A model generated the notes under the pieces. It ran no database searches, was not told where the DNA came from, and was given only the letters and a program-made list of their open reading frames with translations. Below are positions 55,882-64,000 of a stretch of 64,000 bases of DNA, piece by piece; position 1 is the first letter of the stretch; the number at the start of each line of letters is the position of its first letter. Source of the DNA: Beggiatoa alba B18LD (GTDB lineage Bacteria; Pseudomonadota; Gammaproteobacteria; Beggiatoales; Beggiatoaceae); contig NZ_JH600070.1 in assembly GCF_000245015.1 (NCBI RefSeq), positions 2,450,778 through 2,514,777 of the forward strand, in the 5' to 3' direction. Made by a program: the position numbers and the translations under genes.

Positions 55882-57675
55882 ATGACCATGTTACTGCTTA
55901 CCCAATCAAACCGCCGTTCCTCACGCCCAAGAAAGAGTTATATCAATCGTTTTTCTGCGCGTGCTGCGGCTCGTTTTGCCCGCCGTAAAGCAAAAATAGA
56001 AGTTTTTTGGCGACGTCGACAATGGATGCTCGCATTATTCAGTTTATTAGCGGGCGTACTCATTTGTCGTGCGATTTATTTGCAAGTCATGGATAAGGAA
56101 TTTTTGCAAAATCAGGGAGATGCAAGACATATTCGTACTGTTACCATGACAGCACATCGTGGAACATTATTTGACCGTAATGGCGAACCCTTAGCCATTA
56201 GTAGCCCTGTTGATTCCGTGTGGGTTAATCCCAGCCAATTTAAAACAGAAGAGGCTAATTGGAATAAATTAGCCAGTATTTTAAACATTGGTCGTCGGGA
56301 AATTGATGATATTTTAACAACTCGCATGAGTCGGGGCTTTGTCTATTTAAAACGGCATATTACGCCAGAAATGACTCAGCAAGTAAAAGCACTTAATTTA
56401 AATGGTGTTTATCTTCAACGTGAATATCGTCGTTTTTATCCTTCTGGTGAAGTGACTGCACACTTATTGGGATTTACAAACGTCGATGACAATGGTCAAG
56501 AAGGAATGGAGCTTGCGTTTAATACATCGCTACGCGGCACAGAGGGTGCGAAACAAGTAATGCAGGATAGTCGCGGGCAAATTATTGCAGATGTTGAAAA
56601 TATTAGCTTGCCACAAAATGGACAGGATATCCGTTTAAGTATTGACCGTCGCTTACAATATTTAGCCTATCGAGAATTAAAAAGCGCGGTTCGACGACAC
56701 AATGCAGTAGCAGGCGCGGTCGTTATTTTAGATGTGCATACGGGCGAAGTGTTAGCAATGGTTAGCCAACCAACTTATAACCCGAATGACCGTAGCGATT
56801 TAAAAGCCGATGATTATCGTAATCGTGCGGTTGTCGATTTATTTGAGCCGGGTTCAACTATAAAACCCTTTACGATTGCCGCCGCTTTGCAAACAGGCAA
56901 ATATACCCCTGATTCCTTAGTGAATACTTCACCGGGTAGTATGCGTTTTGGTAAATATCGGATTCGTGATACCCATAATTACGGCACATTAAGCCTTGCA
57001 CGAATTATCCAGAAATCCAGTAACGTTGGTGCGAGTAAAATTGCCTTAACGATTCCAGCAGAAGAACATTGGCGTTTATTAACCCAATTAGGTTTTGGTG
57101 GTAGCAGCGCGAGTGGTTTTCCAGGGGAAGTATCAGGACGATTAGCCAATTATAAAACATGGAAACCTGTACAACGTGCTAGTATTTCCTACGGTTATAG
57201 CTTGAACACCACCTTATTACAACTTGCTCGTGCTTATACGGCATTAGGTAATGGGGGCGTGTTGCCATCAGTTTCATTTATGCCACTGACACCTGAAGCA
57301 ATGAATCGTCCTATCAATGCCACAGAGCGTATTATTAGTCCTAAAGTTGCCCGCCAAGTGTTAGATATGTTAGAGCTGGTAGTAAAACCTGGTGGAACAG
57401 GGACATTAGCCCAAGTATCTGGTTATCGGGTAGGTGGAAAAACGGGTACAGCATTAAAATCGACTGGGCGCGGTTACGCCTCTGGTAATTACTATGCGTT
57501 ATTTGTTGGCATTGCGCCAATTAGCGACCCGCGTCTTGTCATGGCTGTTTTAATTGAAGAACCGCGTACAGGTGGTTATTATGGCGGGCAAGTGGCAGCC
57601 CCTGTATTTGGTAAAGTTATGGCGGGGGCGTTACGCTTATTAAATATTCCACCAGATGATATTAAAAGCTTATAA
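55882..57675 (+). CDS. ftsI: peptidoglycan transpeptidase FtsI (PBP3)
   Basis: A 597-residue class B PBP for septal peptidoglycan. A basic cytoplasmic tail, one membrane helix (WMLALFSLLAGVLICRAIYL), pedestal domain (RGTLFDRNGEPLAISSPVDS) and the transpeptidase with STIK, SSN and KTGTA. The start is uncertain: ATG 55882 or 55888, or TTG at 55843 close to the ftsL stop; none has a good ribosome site. murE and the rest of the dcw cluster do not follow. Confidence 0.93.
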   Translation: MTMLLLTQSNRRSSRPRKSYINRFSARAAARFARRKAKIEVFWRRRQWMLALFSLLAGVLICRAIYLQVMDKEFLQNQGDARHIRTVTMTAHRGTLFDRNGEPLAISSPVDSVWVNPSQFKTEEANWNKLASILNIGRREIDDILTTRMSRGFVYLKRHITPEMTQQVKALNLNGVYLQREYRRFYPSGEVTAHLLGFTNVDDNGQEGMELAFNTSLRGTEGAKQVMQDSRGQIIADVENISLPQNGQDIRLSIDRRLQYLAYRELKSAVRRHNAVAGAVVILDVHTGEVLAMVSQPTYNPNDRSDLKADDYRNRAVVDLFEPGSTIKPFTIAAALQTGKYTPDSLVNTSPGSMRFGKYRIRDTHNYGTLSLARIIQKSSNVGASKIALTIPAEEHWRLLTQLGFGGSSASGFPGEVSGRLANYKTWKPVQRASISYGYSLNTTLLQLARAYTALGNGGVLPSVSFMPLTPEAMNRPINATERIISPKVARQVLDMLELVVKPGGTGTLAQVSGYRVGGKTGTALKSTGRGYASGNYYALFVGIAPISDPRLVMAVLIEEPRTGGYYGGQVAAPVFGKVMAGALRLLNIPPDDIKSL

Positions 57676-57746
57676 ATCATCGCGTTCAATGCTTTACGCT
57701 CATCAAAATTCGTAGCGATGAGAAAAAGGAAATTAACTTGAATTTG

Positions 57747-57846
57747 TCTGAATCAGGATTAACAGGATTAGTTAGCAGGACTTAAAAGAGTCATTCAGGT
57801 TAGTTTTTTGTTTGAGGAATTTAAATCCTGTCAATCCTGATTCAGA
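57747..57846. repeat. element B, GGATT subtype, copy 2 (long inverted repeat)
   Basis: TCTGAATCAGGATTAACAGG (57747 on) and its inverse ending TGATTCAGA at 57846 form 23-bp arms with a single mismatch around 54 bp. It lies between convergent ftsI and the FIST gene and could form a large hairpin in either transcript. Confidence 0.75.
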
Positions 57847-57862
57847 TAAAAGGCTTAACAAG

Positions 57863-58990
57863 TTATAAAAACAGTGTTAATACCCCTGTATAACCATATA
57901 AACGTTGATGTGAAATCTCACCATTGGCGAAAAAACCAACGATGGGAATGTCGCCTAATTCTGCTTGAATGATTTTTAACTCTTCTGAATTTTCTCCAAA
58001 CAAGCTCGCTCCCCTGCCTAAACAAGAGTAATACAACCCACCTTTGGGCGTTGTAGTCAGACTTTTTTTAATATTGCCTAACATTTTGATAAGGTCATCG
58101 CGGGCGGTTTGGGCATCACGTCGAGTAAAAAGAATAGACTCTCCTGTATTAACCAATTCACCAATGGCAAGCAGTTTATTTTCTTTATCAATGCCAACAA
58201 GATTTCGCACAAGATAATCCCCTGTGTCTGAGCCTTGCACGGGCAGTGCCGCAAAAATGTGACCTGCAACTTTGTTTAAATCGCTGGCGAGTTCTGCGCC
58301 AATATCTTCATTAAATACATCGAGTGCAGGACGGTCATCCAGTTTTATCAAAACGTTGTAGCTGGCTTCAGTAATTTGATGGCGTGTGCCAATCGCAGCA
58401 CAACCTTGGCTTAAGCGGGTAGAGACAGTTACGTTGCTATCGAACATCACACCTGAGAGATTGCCTTCTACAATGTTGTCTGCAATTTGAAAGTAGTGAC
58501 GGCGTGAACTGGTTAAGCCACCCACAAGAAAACCCTCGCCCATGCGTTCGCTGAGTTGGGTGATTTGGTGGATAATTTTTTGATTGCGTGGGTCGCCATG
58601 TACAACAGCAAAAAGCGGTTGTTTACTAGCTAGCCATGTTTGATGGGTATCGATAAATTCGTTGCTACCCTCTACTACAGTTTCATTGGGTGCACTGAAA
58701 ACGCTAAAGGCGTTATCGGGAAAATGCCCTAACATCATAACCATGGCGGGAACATTAAAGTATTCTTGTCCTGTGCAACAAACGCCGACACCTGTTGTGC
58801 CAACCCAATGCTGAACATGGGTTCTGTGTTTGAGATGTGACAAAATGTCATAGACATATTCAGCGAGTTTATCCGTGAGGTAGATAAAACCTAAGTTGGC
58901 AGGCTTGGTTAAATCCATTTGAGCAAGGCAGATGTCTATTGCTTCTTGCCATTGTGCTGTGCCAGCGTGACCCAGTTGAAAACGATCCAT
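57863..58990 (-). CDS. FIST domain protein (FIST_N plus FIST_C)
   Basis: A 375-residue soluble protein. The N-terminal FIST domain includes WVGTTGVGVCCTGQEYFNVP and FLVGGLTSSRRHYFQIADN; the C-terminal FIST_C domain ends with YYSCLGRGASLFGENSEELK and IPIVGFFANGEISHQRLYGY, typical of the family. FIST domains are proposed small-ligand sensors, often linked to chemoreceptors or two-component systems; this one has no output domain and no signalling gene next to it. Ligand unknown. Confidence 0.9.
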   Translation of the reverse strand: MDRFQLGHAGTAQWQEAIDICLAQMDLTKPANLGFIYLTDKLAEYVYDILSHLKHRTHVQHWVGTTGVGVCCTGQEYFNVPAMVMMLGHFPDNAFSVFSAPNETVVEGSNEFIDTHQTWLASKQPLFAVVHGDPRNQKIIHQITQLSERMGEGFLVGGLTSSRRHYFQIADNIVEGNLSGVMFDSNVTVSTRLSQGCAAIGTRHQITEASYNVLIKLDDRPALDVFNEDIGAELASDLNKVAGHIFAALPVQGSDTGDYLVRNLVGIDKENKLLAIGELVNTGESILFTRRDAQTARDDLIKMLGNIKKSLTTTPKGGLYYSCLGRGASLFGENSEELKIIQAELGDIPIVGFFANGEISHQRLYGYTGVLTLFL

Positions 58991-59200
58991 GCTGAAAACC
59001 TCCCAAGAATTGATGATAAAGGGGACAATATAGCGGGTATTTATCTTTATTGATGCCGATTGGGAAAATTGGGGTTATTAGTATAAATGTTTTGTGCCGT
59101 TATCAGGCGATAGGGAAATATTTTCTAACGCTGATTTATCTGTAAATAATGTTAGCAGGGCATGATCTCAAGCGAGGGATTTAATCGAGCTGTGTGAGTG

Positions 59201-59239
59201 CTAGCGGGGAAACAGGGTTATATCCTGTTTCCCCGCTAG
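59201..59239. other. perfect 16-bp palindrome downstream of RND operon
   Basis: CTAGCGGGGAAACAGG (59201-59216) and its exact inverse (59224-59239) with a 7-nt loop. It lies 12 bp after the membrane-fusion gene stop. No T-run on either strand, so a non-canonical terminator or a 3' stabiliser. The remaining 59040-59200 shows nothing. Confidence 0.7.
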
Positions 59240-59250
59240 AGTTGATGAGC

Positions 59251-60363
59251 TTAGAGTTTGCTAATTTGGTCTTCTGGCACAGGTATCACTTCATCACCTG
59301 CACGTACAAAGCCTTGTCCAACGGTGATAAAGCGGATTTTTTCGGGTAGTTCGGTTAGCCAAATACCAGTTGCATTAGCACGGGCAAATTTAGCAGGATA
59401 AAAAACGACTTGGTTTTTATCATTGACAGCTTTTACGCCGAGTACACCACTATCATCTAACACAAGAAGTGAGGAGGAGACTTGATGCGCCATCACGTTA
59501 TCAGTGGCGATGTTGAGCGTCGCACTCATACCCGCAACCAGTTTTTTATCAGGGTTTGGAATTTCTATTTCTATGGCAAAAGTGCGTGTTGCGGTTGTTG
59601 CTTGTAGGGCTGCAAGGCGAATTTTGCCTGTAACGATTTGCCCTGTAATCAGCATCACATTGACACTCATGCCAACTTTAAGTTGTGTTCTTTCTAATTC
59701 GGTGACATCGGTCAGAATCAGAAATTTACTTTCGTCAACAACTTCGGCAATTGCATCACCAATACCAACATAGTCACCAATTTCTATCGGGCGAGTTTCT
59801 AACATGCCGTCAAAAGGCGCACGAATCACCGTATTTTCTAAGGCAATTTGCGCTTGTTTAAGTTGGGCTTTTGCCGATTCTAATGAAGCTAATACTTCAG
59901 TTAAGTTCAGTTGAGCTTGATAGCCTTTATTGGCTAAGTCTTTTTTCGCAGCATAGTCTGCTTCATATTGTTTCACAAGGGCTTGTGCTTGAGTGATACG
60001 TTGCGGGCGGTCATTGACGGCTAATTTTGCGATGATGTCACCTTGTTTGACTCGTTCACCACGTTCGACAGGGAGTTCAATAACGCGGGCTTCAATTTCT
60101 GCTCGAAGTTTACTCACGCGCAACGGGGCAGTACGTCCCGATAGCACAAGTTCTCGCGTTGTTGGTTCTGCTTGTTGTTCACGCACCCGCACGTTGAGTG
60201 GTTCTGCTTTCAACAGGGTTGCGGGGGTTTTTTCGGTGTTTTCTCGTGAGGCGGAGGCTTTGTTAAATTGTCCAGAAACAAGCCAGACAACGAGGGAAAC
60301 ACTTAAGATAATAGCTAATAAGTAAGGTTTTTTTGCAAGGATACGCATTGTTACAATACTCAT
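59251..60363 (-). CDS. RND efflux periplasmic adaptor (membrane fusion protein)
   Basis: A 370-residue adaptor anchored by an N-terminal helix (about 12-30). The biotinyl-lipoyl region appears as LRAEIEARVIELPVERGERV and VIRAPFDGMLETRPIEIGDY, flanking an alpha hairpin (QALVKQYEADYAAKKDLANK). Beta barrel and membrane-proximal domains follow. It bridges the inner-membrane pump to an outer-membrane TolC-type channel, which is not in this window. It lies 28 bp after the pump gene, i.e. second in the operon, the reverse of the usual order. Alternative ATG at 60348. Confidence 0.93.
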   Translation of the reverse strand: MSIVTMRILAKKPYLLAIILSVSLVVWLVSGQFNKASASRENTEKTPATLLKAEPLNVRVREQQAEPTTRELVLSGRTAPLRVSKLRAEIEARVIELPVERGERVKQGDIIAKLAVNDRPQRITQAQALVKQYEADYAAKKDLANKGYQAQLNLTEVLASLESAKAQLKQAQIALENTVIRAPFDGMLETRPIEIGDYVGIGDAIAEVVDESKFLILTDVTELERTQLKVGMSVNVMLITGQIVTGKIRLAALQATTATRTFAIEIEIPNPDKKLVAGMSATLNIATDNVMAHQVSSSLLVLDDSGVLGVKAVNDKNQVVFYPAKFARANATGIWLTELPEKIRFITVGQGFVRAGDEVIPVPEDQISKL

Positions 60364-60391
60364 AAAATTTAAGAAAACGAGTTTTACTGCC

Positions 60392-63300
60392 TCAAGTCGA
60401 TTGTAGCGGTTGCATGACGGGGGCTGAGGGTTCGGCTTTTTCCATAGTGATTGTTCGCGCTTTTTTGTGTCCTAATACGAGCAGGCAGGGCGTTAGAACG
60501 AGTGTGAGTAGGGTTGCAAAACTCAACCCGCCTGCAATGGCGGTTGATAGTTGTGTCCACCATTGAGTAGAGGGCGCGCCAAAAGTAATATCGCGAGTAA
60601 TAAAGTCGATATTAACCGCTAATACCATCGGAATAAGTCCTAATATGGTTGTAAACGTGGTTAAAAAAACAGGGCGTAAGCGTTGGGCGCAGGTGCGTAA
60701 AACCGCTTCATGTAGTTCTAACCCTTGTCGACGTAGGTCATTAAAGGTATCAATTAATATGATGTTGTTATTTACCACAATACCTGCAAGCGCAATAATC
60801 CCAATCCCGCACATCACAATCCCAAAAGGTTGTTGGGTAATCAGCAGACCTAATAAAACGCCTACTGTAGAAAAGATAATTGCGCTGAGAATCAGCCCTG
60901 TTTGATAAAAGTTGTTAAATTGAGCGACCAAGATGAGCGTAACTAAGAAAATGGCAACAAAAAATGCATTGCCTAAAAAGGCTTGCGTTTCTTTTTGGTC
61001 TTCTTCTTCCCCTTTAAACGTGACTTTAATATTGGGGTCATCTAGGGCGGCTAAACCTGCTCGAATTTCGTTCAACTTGTCGTTGACTAATACGCCTTCA
61101 GCAACAGCGGATTTGATGGTTAAAACCCGTTTTTCATCACTGCGTTTCAGTGTGCCAACTTGTGGTTGCGCTTGGCGGTCAACAAAAAGACTGATGGGAA
61201 CTAAGCCTGCATTTGTACTAATCCGTAATTGGTCTAAGGCATCAACGCTCCGATTTTCTGCGGGATAGCGGACACGGATATCAAGTTCTTCGTCAGCATC
61301 ATCTGGGCGATATTCTCCGACTTTAATGCCGTTAGTCACCAGTTGAATTCCGCTACCAATGGTTAAAATATCGGTGTTAAAGCGGCTTGCTTGTTCGCGG
61401 TCAACTAACAGTTTCCAATCTATTCCAGGTAAAGGGCGATTGTCTTCAATATCGACTAAGCCTTCGACACTGTGCATTTTATCGACAATTTGTTTAGTTG
61501 CTGGAATCAGTAAATCAGGAATTTGCGCACTTACTTGTAGTTGTATCGGTTTACTGTCTCCCGGCCCTGAAGGCGGTTTGCGGACTTCAATAGCAATTCC
61601 TGCTAAATCTTTCGTGCGTTGCCGTATTTCTGCAAAGATTTGGCTGGCAGGACGGCGCAGTTTCCAATCAATTAACTCTAATTGAATCACGCCGATTGTA
61701 TCTTCTGGGGCATCATTTCGATTTAGAATGCCACTGCTAGCATAGATACTGGCAAATTCATGCATGTCTAAAATACGCGCTTCTACTTCTTTCACTAATT
61801 TATCGCGCTCTTGCACGGATAAATCGCCACGCGCACGAATATTAATCACACCACGTTCTGGCTCAATTTCAGGGAAAAACTCCACGCCTTTGCCATATTG
61901 AGCATATATAAAATATGTTCCAATCAGGGCAGTGAGTGCAAGCAGTAAGATTTTTAAAGGGTGTTTAAGGAGTGTGCCGAGCGTTCGTACATACAAACCT
62001 GTAATGCCTCGAATCTTGTACAAGGGGACATTGTCATAGTCTGGTAACGGGGTTGAATTGGCTTTACCTATCAACGCGCCTAATGCAGGCATAAAGAAGA
62101 GAGCCACGATTAAGGAAGCACTTAAGGTCACAATCACGGTGATGGGTAAATATTTCATAAATTCACCAACAACACCGGGCCAAAAGAGCAACGGGAAGAA
62201 GACAGCTAAGGTCGTTAATGTAGAGGTAATAATCGGGATTGCCATGCGTTTTGCGGCTAATCCATATGCTTCCGCACGGTTCATCCCTTCCATTAAACGG
62301 CGGTCTGCATATTCCGTAACGACGATAGCCCCATCGACTAACATGCCAGAAGCTAATATCAGGCTGAATAAGACGACAATATTCATCGTCAAACCCATGT
62401 AGTAAATGATGAGAATTCCCAGCAGGAATGAACCTGGAATAGAGATAACCACCAGTGTTGTGGTTCGTAATCCCAAAGCCGCTAAGATAACAATTGCGAC
62501 TAATATCACCGCAGATAACACGTTGTTTTGTAAATCACTTAAGATGGTACGTACATCTTTTGAGTTATCCTGAATAAAGCTGATTTGGATATTTTTCGGA
62601 AAGTCTTTTTTCTCTGCATCGACAATGGTGCGCACTTGTTCAATGGTATCAATGATATTAGTACCAACCCGTTTTTTAATTTCTAAAGCAAGCGCGGGTT
62701 TACCATTGACGCGAGCATAAGAAGTTGGGTCTTTAAACGTCCGACGAACTTCGGCAACATCGCCTAAGGTAATAACCCGTTGTCCATCTACTTTAATCGG
62801 TAAACTGTTAATATCTTGTAAAGTTTCAAAAACCCCTGGAATTTTGACATTAAATCGTCCTTGCCCTGTATCTAATGCACCTGCGGCAATCAGTTGATTA
62901 TTCCGTTGAAAAAGGGTTAAAACCTCTTCATAACTGAGGTTGTAACTCTCTATCTGTAATGGATTAATAATAATCTCTAAAACTTCCTCACGATTCCCCG
63001 TAATTTCTACTTCTAACACAGCAGGAATTGATTCAACTGCATCTTTTAATTGTCGCGCCATACGTAACAACGTCCGTTCAGGCACATCGCCTGCGACAGT
63101 GACGACTAGAATCGGAAAGAGTGCAACATTAATTTCATTAACAGTGGGTTCTTCTGTTTCGGCGGGTAATTTAGCCTTAGCAATATCTACTTTTTGCTGA
63201 ACATCTCGCAAAGCCTGTTCACTGTTAAATCCCGCATCAAATTCTAAAGTGACAGCCGCATGTCCTTCTCCAGCGGTAGCAGTCATTTCTTTAATGCCTT

Positions 63301-63526
63301 CAATGGTTCGCAATTCTTTTTCCATCGGACGCACTAACAAACGTTCGGCATCTTCTGGCGAAATTCCTTCATGCGATATGGAGACATAAATAATGGGAAT
63401 GGCAACATCGGGGTCTGATTCTTTGGGAATATTAGAATAGGCAGAAGTTCCTGCAATTAAGATAAACGCCAACAATAGAAGAACAACGCGCTTGTTATAA
63501 ATTGCCGCGTCGATAAGTGCATTCAT
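60392..63526 (-). CDS. RND family efflux permease (AcrB/MexB-related)
   Basis: A 1044-residue inner-membrane pump with the RND layout: a first membrane helix, a large periplasmic porter loop, six helices, a second loop and six more helices. VAIPIIYVSISHEGISPEDA and GFNSEQALRDVQQKVDIAKA are porter motifs. The proton-relay segment reads GMLVDGAIVVTEYADRR: the first Asp is present but the second Asp of AcrB (VDDA) is Gly. AAAGGA lies 12 bp before the ATG. Substrate unknown; this looks like the multidrug/lipid type rather than heavy-metal CusA. Confidence 0.92.
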   Translation of the reverse strand: MNALIDAAIYNKRVVLLLLAFILIAGTSAYSNIPKESDPDVAIPIIYVSISHEGISPEDAERLLVRPMEKELRTIEGIKEMTATAGEGHAAVTLEFDAGFNSEQALRDVQQKVDIAKAKLPAETEEPTVNEINVALFPILVVTVAGDVPERTLLRMARQLKDAVESIPAVLEVEITGNREEVLEIIINPLQIESYNLSYEEVLTLFQRNNQLIAAGALDTGQGRFNVKIPGVFETLQDINSLPIKVDGQRVITLGDVAEVRRTFKDPTSYARVNGKPALALEIKKRVGTNIIDTIEQVRTIVDAEKKDFPKNIQISFIQDNSKDVRTILSDLQNNVLSAVILVAIVILAALGLRTTTLVVISIPGSFLLGILIIYYMGLTMNIVVLFSLILASGMLVDGAIVVTEYADRRLMEGMNRAEAYGLAAKRMAIPIITSTLTTLAVFFPLLFWPGVVGEFMKYLPITVIVTLSASLIVALFFMPALGALIGKANSTPLPDYDNVPLYKIRGITGLYVRTLGTLLKHPLKILLLALTALIGTYFIYAQYGKGVEFFPEIEPERGVINIRARGDLSVQERDKLVKEVEARILDMHEFASIYASSGILNRNDAPEDTIGVIQLELIDWKLRRPASQIFAEIRQRTKDLAGIAIEVRKPPSGPGDSKPIQLQVSAQIPDLLIPATKQIVDKMHSVEGLVDIEDNRPLPGIDWKLLVDREQASRFNTDILTIGSGIQLVTNGIKVGEYRPDDADEELDIRVRYPAENRSVDALDQLRISTNAGLVPISLFVDRQAQPQVGTLKRSDEKRVLTIKSAVAEGVLVNDKLNEIRAGLAALDDPNIKVTFKGEEEDQKETQAFLGNAFFVAIFLVTLILVAQFNNFYQTGLILSAIIFSTVGVLLGLLITQQPFGIVMCGIGIIALAGIVVNNNIILIDTFNDLRRQGLELHEAVLRTCAQRLRPVFLTTFTTILGLIPMVLAVNIDFITRDITFGAPSTQWWTQLSTAIAGGLSFATLLTLVLTPCLLVLGHKKARTITMEKAEPSAPVMQPLQST

Positions 63527-63698
63527 GGTGACAAAGTCCTTTCAATACTTTTAAATTTAATGACACTGATTAAAACTAATTGAATGGGTTATTCATGTTG
63601 TGTCATAAGTTGGCATAAAGTATATGAGAAAAATTCAAAGATGGTAGGGCAGTGCAACAATCCTTTATCAAGTGTGAGAAATTACACCATCTGTGTAA

Positions 63699-63880
63699 CC
63701 CTGAGTTCAGCGAATTTCTGTTAAAAAAGACAATAGCTTGTCTGAATCAGAATTTTCAGAATTAACAGAATTTAAAACCCTAAAACCAAAAAATTAAGGT
63801 GAATCACGCTTTTTAATTCTGCTAATTCTGAAAATTCTGAAAATTCTGAAAATTCTGTGAATTCTGATTCAGACAAAAAA
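63699..63880 (+). repeat. composite element B, copy 5, with six-unit 9-bp array
   Basis: Starts CCCTGAGTTCAGCGAATTTC, then TTGTCTGAATCAGAATTTTC and TTAAGGTGAATCACGC, followed by six 9-mers at 63815-63868 (AATTCTG plus CT, AA, AA, AA, TG, AT) and CTGATTCAGAC with an A-run. 63527-63698 upstream shows no feature I can name beyond the RND leader. Confidence 0.72.
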
Positions 63881-64000
63881 AGACCTGCTAGGGGTTAAAA
63901 ACCTAGCAGGTCTGTCGGAACACGCGAAAAGGTTTGACGGACTGGCAGAGATTATTCTCTTGTTTTTCATTAGGATTCACCAGACAAAATTAAAACATTG
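63881..64000. repeat. palindrome C, copy 5, plus downstream shared segment
   Basis: AGACCTGCTAGG and CCTAGCAGGTCT (63881-63913) form 12-bp perfect arms with a 9-nt loop, preceded by A7. The following GTCGGAACACGCGAAAAGG and ATTCACCAGACAAAATTAAA also occur after palindrome C copy 1 (5478-5518), but here they are separated by an extra 42 bp. The element continues past the window edge. Confidence 0.7.

Noticed and set aside
1..64000. tRNA, rRNA, CRISPR, prophage or complete transposase genes
   Set aside because: I looked for T-loop-like signatures, repeat-spacer patterns and transposase motifs and saw none; a dedicated RNA scan would be more sensitive.

Overview
The window reads as an AT-rich gammaproteobacterial chromosome segment. 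The gene content and the abundance of dispersed intergenic repeats suggest the Thiotrichales/Beggiatoaceae (a Beggiatoa-like sulfur bacterium). This rests on protein family resemblance and the type IV pilus, lepA-lepB-rnc-era and hcp gene contexts; no 16S or other marker gene is present. Almost all coding capacity is accounted for. I see no tRNA, rRNA, CRISPR array, prophage or complete insertion sequence.

Layout. 1-5.4 kb: partial DUF455 ferritin-like gene (-), GNAT acetyltransferase, family 2 glycosyltransferase, periplasmic PstS-like binding protein and a PilJ-like chemoreceptor. 5.7-9.9 kb: TetR regulator, SDR oxidoreductase, homospermidine synthase and SCO copper chaperone. 9.9-14 kb: CobW/COG0523 GTPase, FlgO-like lipoprotein, two tandem paralogous lipoproteins and plsY. 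14-22 kb: PBP1A divergent from pilMNOPQ, the inner-membrane alignment complex and secretin of type IV pili. 22.3-27.8 kb: an 1823-residue Ig-like lipoprotein directly after pilQ. 28.3-32.3 kb: hcp, a divergent Crp/Fnr regulator with a canonical FNR/DNR box between them, and a second secreted Ig-like protein. 32.6-39.5 kb: TrhP-type U32 protein, a large LRR-Roc-COR (ROCO) GTPase, a TPR protein and a BI-1 family membrane protein. 39.7-46.9 kb: dnaE interrupted by a 248-residue intein, pgeF, purT and a glutaredoxin-like gene. 47.1-51.8 kb: lepA-lepB-DUF4845-rnc-era. 51.9-57.7 kb: tonB-exbB-exbD behind a perfect Fur-type dyad, tag, xth, ftsL and ftsI. 57.9-63.5 kb: FIST-domain protein and an RND efflux pair.

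The most unusual layer is intergenic. At least three interlocking repeat families recur: (A) an 77-95 bp MITE-like element with TATAGYAAACG / CGWTTACTATA ends and a GGACTGSCAGTCC core; (B) a 100-240 bp element built from TCTGAATCAGRATT arms and 9-bp AATTCTGNN tandem arrays, often starting CCTGAGTTCGGCGAG; (C) a 33-bp near-perfect palindrome, AGACCTGCTAGG...CCTAGCAGGTCT, that sits where terminators are expected and shows compensatory changes. They concentrate at gene 3' ends and between convergent genes. One MITE copy supplies the last five codons and the stop codon of the chemoreceptor gene.

Functionally the segment mixes housekeeping genes (peptidoglycan synthesis, cell division, translation, replication, lipid synthesis) with surface and environmental functions: type IV pili, Ig-like adhesins, chemoreception, NO/hydroxylamine detoxification, TonB energisation and efflux. 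The clearest novelty candidates are the repeat system, the decaying dnaE intein, the ROCO protein, and the possible FNR/DNR control of lepA.
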